A DNA stretch of 19,242 bases, from NCBI GenBank assembly GCA_934168005.1, contig CAKPMN010000017.1, forward strand, positions 1-19,242, in the 5' to 3' direction. The stretch is from an uncultured Bacilli bacterium. Lineage in GTDB: Bacteria > Bacillota_I > Bacilli_A > RF39 > UBA660. The position numbers were made by a program, and so were the translations under genes. The notes below the pieces were generated by a model that made no database searches, had not been told where the DNA came from, and saw nothing but the letters and a program-made list of their open reading frames with translations. Shown piece after piece: positions 13,052-19,242 of the stretch; positions within the stretch are counted from its first letter, which is position 1; the number at the start of each line of letters is the position of its first letter.

Positions 13052-14857
13052 CTAAAAACCACTTCTTTTAAATAGTTTTTCTAACTCTTGTTTTGTAAAA
13101 TGTATCATTGTTGGTCTACCATGTGGACAATGAAAAGGATTTTCACATTTTGATAAATCATTTATTAGTTTTTCCATTTCATTCATTGTTATATATTCAT
13201 TAGCTTTTATAGCTTTTTTACAGCTCATCATAGTTGCAACTTTCTCATTGAATTTTTCCACTGTGAAGTCTTTTTCAAAAAATATTATTGATTCAAGCAT
13301 TTTTCCTATTGATTCTTTTATTTCATCTTTTGGAAGCCATATTGGATGTCTTTTTATTACTACTGATGATATTCCAAATTCTTCTATTTCAAATCCTAAG
13401 TTTTCTAATATATTGAAGTTTTGTTTTAATATTATAAATTCATTGGTTGGAAATTCAAATGTAAGTGGAATTAAAGGTCTTATTGAATCAGTTGTCTGTT
13501 CTCCCATTTTCTTTTTAAAATACTCATAGTTGCATCTTTCTTTGGCTGCATGTTGATCTATTAGTGTAATTCCTTCTTCATTATGACATACTATATATGT
13601 CCCAAGTGCCAATCCGATTGGATATATCTTTTTAAATTTTGGGTTTTCAACTTCTTCTAAATTCAATGTTTCTTTTATAAGCGGAGATGTTGTTATTTTT
13701 TCTTCATCTTTAACTTCATAAAAATCATCTATTTTAAGTGGCTCTTCACTGTATTCTAGTTCGTTTTCACTTACCTTTATATCTACTTTTGGAAGTGGTG
13801 TATCAAATGATAACGATTCTTGAACTGGTCGTTTTATTTGTTCTATTTCTCTAGCCTCTATTTTAGGGGTATGATTTAGTGTTCTTAAGTTTTCTTTTAT
13901 TTTTTCTGATACTAATGTTAATAGATTATCCATTTTAGAAAACTTAATATCCATTTTTGTTGGATGAACATTTACATCTATTAATGATGGATCAACTTTT
14001 ATATCTATTACTACTACAGGATATCTATTATCTGGTTTATATGAGTGATAAGAATCATTTATTATTCTATTTAATTCCATGTTTCTTACTACTCTTCCAT
14101 CTACTATTGTTACTATACCATTTCTAGATGATCTATGTATTTCTGGATATGTCATATATCCATTTATTTCATAGTCTTCCATCTCTCCTTCTAACTTTAC
14201 CATTTTTCTTGCAACTTCTATTCCAAATACTTCTTTTATTACTTTAAGTAAATTATTACTTCCGTCTGTATTTAAAAGTGTTGAGCCATTATTTGTTAAA
14301 ACAAACTTTATATCTGGATGAGATAGAGCTATTTTATTAACATATTCTGTTATACTTGCAAGCTCTGTATAAAAGCTTTTCATATGTTTAAGTCTAGCTG
14401 GGGTATTATAAAATAAATCATTTACTTCTATAGTTGTTCCTTTTTTTAAATCAGATTCTTCAACGCTTATTAGTTTTCCGCCTTCTATTTTAACTGTTGT
14501 TCCAACTTCATCACTTGATGTTTTAAGTAACACTTTTGATACTGACGCAATTGATGCTAAGGCCTCACCACGGAACCCTAATGTATTTATATGAAAAAGA
14601 TCTTCTTCTGTTTTTAACTTACTTGTTGCGTGTCTATTAAAAGCCATAACAGCATCTTGTTTATCCATTCCTATTCCATCGTCTATTACCTTTATGGATA
14701 CAATTCCTGCTTCTTTTAATTCTATTTTAATTTCTTTTGCTTGAGCATCTATTGAATTTTCGACTAATTCTTTTACTACTGATGCACATCTTTCTACTAC
14801 TTCTCCAGCTGCTATCTTATTTGCAAGTAGCTCGTCCATTTGTTTTATTCTTGACAT
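13052..14857 (-). CDS. mutL: DNA mismatch repair endonuclease MutL
   Basis: MutL links mismatch recognition by MutS to strand incision. In this 601-residue protein the GHKL ATPase motifs are VVKELVENSIDA (27-38), DDGIGM (59-64) and GFRGEAL (94-100). A linker covers about 330-405. The C-terminal domain carries the nuclease motif DQHAAKERCNYE (434-445), SCKKAIKA (545-552) and CPHGRP (577-582), so it belongs to the nicking MutL class found in organisms without MutH. QESLSF at 346-351 in the linker resembles a beta-clamp-binding motif. MutS is not adjacent, unlike in Bacillus; an M3-like metallopeptidase gene precedes it. Confidence 0.96.
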   Translation of the reverse strand: MSRIKQMDELLANKIAAGEVVERCASVVKELVENSIDAQAKEIKIELKEAGIVSIKVIDDGIGMDKQDAVMAFNRHATSKLKTEEDLFHINTLGFRGEALASIASVSKVLLKTSSDEVGTTVKIEGGKLISVEESDLKKGTTIEVNDLFYNTPARLKHMKSFYTELASITEYVNKIALSHPDIKFVLTNNGSTLLNTDGSNNLLKVIKEVFGIEVARKMVKLEGEMEDYEINGYMTYPEIHRSSRNGIVTIVDGRVVRNMELNRIINDSYHSYKPDNRYPVVVIDIKVDPSLIDVNVHPTKMDIKFSKMDNLLTLVSEKIKENLRTLNHTPKIEAREIEQIKRPVQESLSFDTPLPKVDIKVSENELEYSEEPLKIDDFYEVKDEEKITTSPLIKETLNLEEVENPKFKKIYPIGLALGTYIVCHNEEGITLIDQHAAKERCNYEYFKKKMGEQTTDSIRPLIPLTFEFPTNEFIILKQNFNILENLGFEIEEFGISSVVIKRHPIWLPKDEIKESIGKMLESIIFFEKDFTVEKFNEKVATMMSCKKAIKANEYITMNEMEKLINDLSKCENPFHCPHGRPTMIHFTKQELEKLFKRSGF

Positions 14858-14860
14858 ACT

Positions 14861-14881
14861 ATCACCACTTTAATTATACCA
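14861..14881 (-). promoter_or_regulatory. extended -10 fused to the mutL ribosome-binding site
   Basis: TGGTATAAT (14881-14873), 6 nt, then GGTGAT (14866-14861). The -35 region is weak (TTATTA at 17 nt). It lies across the end of the metallopeptidase gene. Confidence 0.35.
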
Positions 14882-14883
14882 TT

Positions 14884-15870
14884 TTATATGTATTTTAATA
14901 ATACTTTTTTATCTAATAAGTCTTTATCTAGATTTGCTTTTTCTATTGTTCTAATTAGCGTTGTCTTTTCTATATTTTTCATAAATTCTTTTAGTTCTTT
15001 TAATGCTTCTATTTTATCGATTTTATATCTGTCAAAAAATATATACGCTATAGCTAGTCCAAATGCATAAGATATTTTTTTTGCATATTCATAAAGATCA
15101 ACTTGTTCTTGTTCTAACAAGTCTTTTATATCTTCTAGTGACATTATATAATTTAGTTTAATAGAATTCATAAAAACTGTTGATGAGATACTTTGATCTG
15201 TATCTTTTAGATAATCATCAAACAATATGTTTATAAAGTGAGGGTATACTTCATCTAAGCCATTAGCTTTACAATTTAGAACTACATCTTTTTTTAGATT
15301 TCTTCTGGACATAGATACTGCTGAATGGGCTAGCTCGTGAACTAATTCATGGGCTATATCTATATAATTAGAGTCTGCCAGTAGTACATATGGACTAAAA
15401 GTATTTAATGATTCGTATGTTACACCATCTCCAGCATGCATTCTTTTATTTATTATTAATACTTTTTCTTCCTCACTTATTCTTTTTAGTTCTTTTAACA
15501 GTTCTATATCATTATTTTTTAAAAAGTCTATAGCTAATTCAAATGATTGATTTGTTTCGTCTTGCTCTAATATTTTTTCATATTTTCTATGGTCGAATAG
15601 ATGAATATTTTTTAAATATTCATCTATAAAATCTATTGATTCGCTAAAGTTTCTTATTATGCTTCTTTCGTGAACTTGATCAGCTCTATATATGCTTCTT
15701 TTTCTAAATACTTCTGGTTTGGCTATACTTACATTTAGATCTCTAGCTAATTCATATAGAGTACATAAATCTCTTGCATATAGGTCAAAGTTTCTTTCAC
15801 TCATTGATTTTTTTAATTTAGATTGTAAATATTTTATATCTTTTATAATTAATTGTTCATATTTTTCCAT
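14884..15870 (-). CDS. putative M3-like zinc metallopeptidase
   Basis: This 328-residue cytosolic protein carries HELVHELAH at 174-182, so two overlapping HExxH motifs are possible; HELVH (His174, Glu175, His178) is the likely zinc site. About 29 residues later comes LDEVYPHFINILFDDYL, where Glu207 could be the third ligand, as in gluzincins of the M3 oligopeptidase family (ExPSxFxE). The C-terminal segment YAFGLAIAYIFFDRYK near 268-283 also resembles the M3B C-terminal helix. It is far shorter than the ~600 residues of a full oligoendopeptidase, and I infer a divergent M3-like fold. An AAAGGTGAC site supports the start. Substrate unknown; no signal peptide. Confidence 0.65.
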   Translation of the reverse strand: MEKYEQLIIKDIKYLQSKLKKSMSERNFDLYARDLCTLYELARDLNVSIAKPEVFRKRSIYRADQVHERSIIRNFSESIDFIDEYLKNIHLFDHRKYEKILEQDETNQSFELAIDFLKNNDIELLKELKRISEEEKVLIINKRMHAGDGVTYESLNTFSPYVLLADSNYIDIAHELVHELAHSAVSMSRRNLKKDVVLNCKANGLDEVYPHFINILFDDYLKDTDQSISSTVFMNSIKLNYIMSLEDIKDLLEQEQVDLYEYAKKISYAFGLAIAYIFFDRYKIDKIEALKELKEFMKNIEKTTLIRTIEKANLDKDLLDKKVLLKYI

Positions 15871-15892
15871 AAGTCACCTTTTTTTGATTAAT

Positions 15893-15898
15893 ATTATA
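15893..15898 (-). promoter_or_regulatory. candidate -10 of the metallopeptidase gene
   Basis: TATAAT just downstream of the M23 terminator, giving a leader of about 16 nt; no clear -35 because that position is in the terminator stem. Confidence 0.3.
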
Positions 15899-15902
15899 TA
15901 AC

Positions 15903-15929
15903 AAAAAAAGCTATTTTTATAGCTTTTTT
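15903..15929. terminator. Rho-independent terminator of the M23 gene
   Basis: AAAAAAGCTAT (15904-15914) and ATAGCTTTTTT (15919-15929) form an 11-bp stem with a 4-nt loop. On the minus strand it is followed by further T residues; the M23 stop codon is in the stem. Confidence 0.8.
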
Positions 15930-17427
15930 AATAATAATACTTTAATGTTGATGGATTTAATCTTGTTCCACTAAATGGTGGGCCACCTCTCCATACTTCA
16001 AAATGTAAGTGTGGACCTGTTGCGCTTCCTGTTGAACCGATTAATCCAATTGTTTCTCCACGTGATACTATATCTCCTACACTTTTTAATCTCTTTGACA
16101 TATGGGCATATAGTGTATAATATCCATTATTATGATTTATTACTATATAGTTTCCATAAGACCAATGATATCCTGATGTAATTACTGTTCCGTTATTTGA
16201 TGCATAAGCTGGTGATCCATAACCTGTACCTGATATATCAAGCCCTGTATGAAGTTCACGGCCACCGCCAAACGGATTAGAACGCCATCCATAGTATGAT
16301 GTAATTGTGTAACCACTTCTTGTAGGCCATAACCAGTTTCCTGTTAGACCAACTGATGGAACTACTTTTTGACCATATACAACAATTTCTGTTACTGAAG
16401 GTTTTATTTCAACGTTGCTTAATGGTTTTACGTATGTTACGTTGCCGTTAACTGATTTTACTTTTTGACTTACACGTTCAATACCATTAACACCTTTTTG
16501 TTCTGTTTTCGTGTATCCTTTTTGTAAGTTAGCATCATATTTAACAGTTGTTGAATAGTTTTTTGTTTTATCTTCGACAACTGACTTTTCAATTACAACA
16601 TTTATTTGAGGATTTGTAACTCCTATTGTTACTAATTGTCCTGGGAATAAAAGTGTTGAACTTGATGTAAATGTTGGGTTTGATATTAAAAATTCTTGAA
16701 CACTTATTTTATTATTAAATGCGACATCTTCTATTGTGTCACCTTGTTTTACTGTATATTTTTTTTGGTCTTCTGTTGTTCCAAAAAGCAAGAATTTTGT
16801 TAATTCACTAGCATCTGTATATATTGTTTCTGTTACTGGAATTTTTACTTCTTTTATTGTTATGTCATCTTCTAGGTAAACACTATCTATATAAGATCCA
16901 GTTGTTACTATTTTTTCTTGTGTTTTAGCTTTATAAGCATTATATTCTTCTTCTCCAACGAATGTTTTTATAACATTTGTTATTGAATCTTCAAATATTT
17001 TCTTATTCATAATATATAACTTTGTTGTTTTAGTTACTTCTTCTAGATCTTTATTTTCTTGTTCCTCTTCGACAACTCTTTTTAGAGTAAATTGATAGCC
17101 AGATACTGTGAAAGGTTTTTCATTTACTATACTTTCATATATCTCACCTATAGTAGAAATTTTACCTTCATATGTCACTATTTTTTCTACGTCTAGCCCT
17201 TGTGGAGAATATATTTTATCTGTATTAAATCTTTTTTTATATTCTTCATTTTTATCATTTATATATTTTTCTAGCTTTTCTTTTGATGAAATAACCCCTA
17301 TCTTTTTACCATCTAGGTATACTTGGTAAAAAGTTTTTGGTGAAGCATTTACTTTTGTTCCAAACTCTAGGAAACATGTTCCTATAAAAATAAATATCAT
17401 CAAAATTAAACCTATAACTTTTTTCAT
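15928..17427 (-). CDS. secreted LysM-G5-M23 cell-wall endopeptidase
   Basis: This 499-residue exported protein is likely to cut peptidoglycan cross-bridges or stem peptides. Residues 1-29 are a signal peptide or N-terminal anchor (MKKVIGLILMIFIFIG). Residues 30-215 form a region seen ahead of LysM in such proteins. LysM is at about 223-268 (KKYTVKQGDTIEDVA), and a G5 domain follows at about 278-354. The M23 (LytM) domain occupies 365-497 with all zinc and catalytic residues: His393 and Asp397 in HTGLD, His442 in LYAHM, and His473/His475 in GPHLHFEVW. It has its own strong promoter and terminator, so it is monocistronic. Roles could be growth, division or sporulation. Confidence 0.93.
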   Translation of the reverse strand: MKKVIGLILMIFIFIGTCFLEFGTKVNASPKTFYQVYLDGKKIGVISSKEKLEKYINDKNEEYKKRFNTDKIYSPQGLDVEKIVTYEGKISTIGEIYESIVNEKPFTVSGYQFTLKRVVEEEQENKDLEEVTKTTKLYIMNKKIFEDSITNVIKTFVGEEEYNAYKAKTQEKIVTTGSYIDSVYLEDDITIKEVKIPVTETIYTDASELTKFLLFGTTEDQKKYTVKQGDTIEDVAFNNKISVQEFLISNPTFTSSSTLLFPGQLVTIGVTNPQINVVIEKSVVEDKTKNYSTTVKYDANLQKGYTKTEQKGVNGIERVSQKVKSVNGNVTYVKPLSNVEIKPSVTEIVVYGQKVVPSVGLTGNWLWPTRSGYTITSYYGWRSNPFGGGRELHTGLDISGTGYGSPAYASNNGTVITSGYHWSYGNYIVINHNNGYYTLYAHMSKRLKSVGDIVSRGETIGLIGSTGSATGPHLHFEVWRGGPPFSGTRLNPSTLKYYY

Positions 17428-17447
17428 ATCATCACCATAGTGTAATT

Positions 17448-17477
17448 ATTATAGCATAATTATTATTTTTTAGTCAA
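17448..17477 (-). promoter_or_regulatory. promoter of the M23 endopeptidase gene
   Basis: TTGACT (17477-17472), an 18-bp spacer and TATAAT (17453-17448) with TGC in front (extended -10). Start near 17441, leader about 14 nt carrying GGTGATG. Confidence 0.7.
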
Positions 17478-17479
17478 AC

Positions 17480-17501
17480 AAAAAAGGGGTATCCCTTTTT
17501 T
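17480..17501. terminator. Rho-independent terminator after the FGE-type pilin gene
   Basis: AAAAAAGGG (17480-17488) and CCCTTTTTT (17493-17501) form a 9-bp stem with a 4-nt loop. T residues follow on the minus strand. It lies about 42 bp beyond the stop codon of the pilin gene. Confidence 0.75.
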
Positions 17502-17542
17502 ATAAAAATGTGGTATTAAATAACCCATTATCAAAATTTAAA

Positions 17543-19204
17543 TTAGTTTGCAAGAACTAAACGGAATGAAACGCTGTCGAGAACACCACCAGTGAAACGA
17601 TCGAAGAAGGAAGGTCCTGCTATGACACCATAGCTGACACAGCCACCACGGAAGAACCAAGGATAAGACCCATCTACAAAACCCGATGAACCAGAGAAGA
17701 AAGAATTTATATAAGCTTCTTGTGTTCCACTACTTCCAGTTGATGTTAACTTACCAAAAGGTCCTAATTCTCCTGTTGCATCTCCTAGTATTCTATTTTT
17801 ATATGAAATAATACTAGATGTACTACCATATACATCAAAATATTTTATCTTTGAATTTATTTCACTTTCTGTAAATCCACTTGCTCCTATTTTTCCTGAC
17901 ATGTATGAAGCCATATATTCGTGCGCTCCACCTGACATATCATATATTCCTGTTATGTTTCCTGTTGTACTAGCTAAATATCCTGTTGTTGTATTATAAG
18001 CTACTGTTACACTTGAGTCTGTTCCATATTTGTTACATGTTTCATTTGAATTTGTCCATCCGCATGTTGGTTCTTTTACTGATGCATATCCTGTTTTGTA
18101 ATCTAAATTATTATTTATTCTTACTTTTGAGTTCTTTCCATATTTTGAATATGTTAAATATGTTACAGCTCCCCATTCGGTATTCTTCATCATATGACTA
18201 TTTAAATTTCTATTATAGTTATAAGCTAAATTAAACATTGTTTTTATATTTAAATTTCTTAATGATGTCTCAAGTGGTCTTACTGTTATCTCAGAAATTG
18301 TTCCTGTTGTTTCAAACTTTCCTGCCCATATTCCATTTGTATTAAATGTTGTAAAAGCTGGGTGTGTTAAATATGATCCTACAGTTGTGCCTGTTGATGC
18401 TTTTGTATATTTATCTTCAAACACTATTTCTATTGTTTTATTTATACTGTTATCAACATTTGTTATTGAATCATAGTTTCCTAAATTAAATATTTTATAT
18501 CTATATCTTGGTATCCATACCATATAACTTTCTATATTACTATTTGGTATTTCTTCGCCATATTTATATGTCTTTGTTTTATCTTTTAATATTACTGCAT
18601 TTGCCCATTTCTTATCTTCATATTTATACCATTCTTCTGTCGGATCTGCATATGTTACTTTTCCATCATTATTTATCTTTACTGGTAGCAAGTCTCCTTC
18701 TACTACTGGATCTGCCCCATTTAATATTGATTCTTTATATGTTAATTCTTTTATTTCTTTATCACTACAATTACTTAGATATCCAACTTTACTTGAACAA
18801 TATGATATTTCATTATTATTATTTTTATATGTTACATAATATTCTCCAAATTTTAGATATGCTTCTTTTACTATTCCTTTTTCTACTGTTACTTCATTAC
18901 TTGAATTTGAATCTGGTTTATCTCCTTTTAAATTCAAATCTAATGAAGCATCATTTTTTGATAGCTTATTTCCAATTACTGTATACTTACCATCATAATT
19001 TGTATTTCTTGATGATGCTATTGTTTTTGATACTATTGCTTTTTCAACTGAATCTACATAACTTAAAGTACTTGATTCAGTTGCTCCTTTTTTAGCTGAT
19101 TCTATCATTCCTAACACTTGTGGTGTTGCGATTAATGCGATTACCGCAAGTATTACTATTACAGCTAGTAATTCTACTAATGTGAATCCTTTTTTATTCT
19201 TCAT
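17543..19204 (-). CDS. prepilin-type protein with C-terminal FGE/C-type-lectin-like domain
   Basis: The 553-residue protein opens with a textbook type IV prepilin leader, MKNKKG, then FTLVELLAVIVILAVIALIATPQV with Glu at mature position 5, and is surely processed by a prepilin peptidase. Residues 40-200 form the stalk. From about 215 the sequence follows the sulfatase-modifying-factor/FGE pattern: YMVWIPRYRY (227-236), NTEWGAVTYLTY (341-352), GIYDMSGGAHEYMAS (419-433), PWFFRGG (515-521) and a final SFRLVLAN. This fold is used as a ligand-binding head by several DGR target proteins. A filament or surface adhesin is likely (inference). The TAGGAG site supports the start. The last ~155 bp have very different composition from the rest of the gene. 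Confidence 0.9.
   Translation of the reverse strand: MKNKKGFTLVELLAVIVILAVIALIATPQVLGMIESAKKGATESSTLSYVDSVEKAIVSKTIASSRNTNYDGKYTVIGNKLSKNDASLDLNLKGDKPDSNSSNEVTVEKGIVKEAYLKFGEYYVTYKNNNNEISYCSSKVGYLSNCSDKEIKELTYKESILNGADPVVEGDLLPVKINNDGKVTYADPTEEWYKYEDKKWANAVILKDKTKTYKYGEEIPNSNIESYMVWIPRYRYKIFNLGNYDSITNVDNSINKTIEIVFEDKYTKASTGTTVGSYLTHPAFTTFNTNGIWAGKFETTGTISEITVRPLETSLRNLNIKTMFNLAYNYNRNLNSHMMKNTEWGAVTYLTYSKYGKNSKVRINNNLDYKTGYASVKEPTCGWTNSNETCNKYGTDSSVTVAYNTTTGYLASTTGNITGIYDMSGGAHEYMASYMSGKIGASGFTESEINSKIKYFDVYGSTSSIISYKNRILGDATGELGPFGKLTSTGSSGTQEAYINSFFSGSSGFVDGSYPWFFRGGCVSYGVIAGPSFFDRFTGGVLDSVSFRLVLAN
17546..17700 (-). other. adenine-poor, GC-rich 3' coding tract, candidate DGR-type variable region
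   Basis: It covers about residues 502-553. On the coding strand, 17581-17700 has 12 A in 120 bases and about 49% GC; in line 18781-18840 of the same gene 29 of 60 coding bases are A. Phe is TTC rather than TTT, and many codons are NNC or NNT (TGT, GTC, AGC, TTC, GAT, CGT, CTC, GAC), as expected if AAC/AAT codons in a template were randomised at adenines. The encoded part is the ligand-binding end of the FGE/lectin fold. No template repeat or reverse transcriptase is in the window, so the DGR interpretation is inference. Confidence 0.5.
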
Positions 19205-19232
19205 ACTACACTTTCTCCTATTCTATATATAA

Positions 19233-19238
19233 AGTATA
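19233..19238 (-). promoter_or_regulatory. candidate -10 of the FGE-type pilin gene
   Basis: TATACT, about 29 nt upstream of the ATG, gives a start near 19226. The -35 would lie beyond the window. Confidence 0.35.
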
Positions 19239-19242
19239 CCCC

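Noticed and set aside
16000..16340. Somewhat GC-richer stretch in the M23 gene as a second transferred tract
   Set aside because: It encodes the strongly conserved catalytic domain with the expected Gly/Pro/Trp-rich sequence, so composition follows from the protein.
18508..19095. Long plus-strand open frame rich in Leu/Tyr opposite the FGE-type pilin gene
   Set aside because: It is the antisense reading of AT-rich codons, has no ribosome-binding site and biased composition; the minus-strand pilin has clear family motifs.
1..19242. CRISPR array, tRNA, rRNA, insertion sequence or DGR reverse transcriptase/template repeat
   Set aside because: None is visible: no regularly spaced repeats, no cloverleaf pattern noted, no transposase or YxDD reverse transcriptase among the coding frames, and no second copy of the 17546-17700 tract.

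Overview
The window is about 70% AT and gene-dense, with most genes on the minus strand. Three things point to a low-GC Firmicutes (Bacillota) lineage, possibly one of the uncultured gut Bacilli/Erysipelotrichia-like groups; the exact lineage is inference. These are the era neighbourhood (yqfC-yqfD-ybeY-dgkA-cdd-era-yqzL-recO), the lspA-rluD pair, and Shine-Dalgarno sites of the AGGAGG/AGGTGAT type. The sporulation-family genes yqfC and yqfD suggest a spore-former or a descendant of one. Ddl, LspA, an undecaprenol-kinase-like DgkA and an M23 endopeptidase indicate a peptidoglycan wall rather than a wall-less mollicute.

Layout from left to right. At 1-1730 a pilin-like secreted protein (minus) is divergent from a 71-residue XRE-type repressor (plus); two similar 19-bp palindromes lie between them, one of them on a good TTGACA/TAAAAT promoter. 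At 1727-4372 is a ddl-lspA-rluD transcription unit. At 4375-10182 is a long, tightly overlapping housekeeping operon read yqfC, yqfD, ybeY, dgkA, cdd, era, an unknown gene, a tiny yqzL-like gene, a DUF1653 gene, recO and an alpha/beta hydrolase. At 10184-12277 is an rnhB-DHH phosphoesterase-metallohydrolase unit ending in a strong terminator. At 12285-12623 is a small Pro/Tyr-rich plus-strand gene. At 12602-15900 are a divergent M3-like metallopeptidase, mutL and a coiled-coil protein. At 15903-17477 is a LysM-G5-M23 cell-wall endopeptidase. At 17543-19242 is a second prepilin-type protein whose C-terminal part resembles the formylglycine-generating-enzyme/C-type-lectin fold.

The most interesting signal is at the 3' end of that second pilin gene. 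The last ~155 coding bases (17546-17700) change sharply: in 17581-17700 about 49% is GC and only about 10% of coding-strand bases are A, whereas a sampled upstream line of the same gene has about 48% A. The codons there encode the FGE/lectin ligand-binding end. This is the pattern expected of the variable region of a diversity-generating retroelement (DGR) or of another templated gene-conversion cassette. No reverse transcriptase or template repeat lies in the window, so a remote element would have to act in trans.

A second recurring pattern is a -10-like hexamer (exact TATAAT at yqfC, rnhB and mutL), then exactly 6 nt, then GGTGAT, then 3-4 nt and the start codon. It would give mRNAs that begin on the Shine-Dalgarno sequence.
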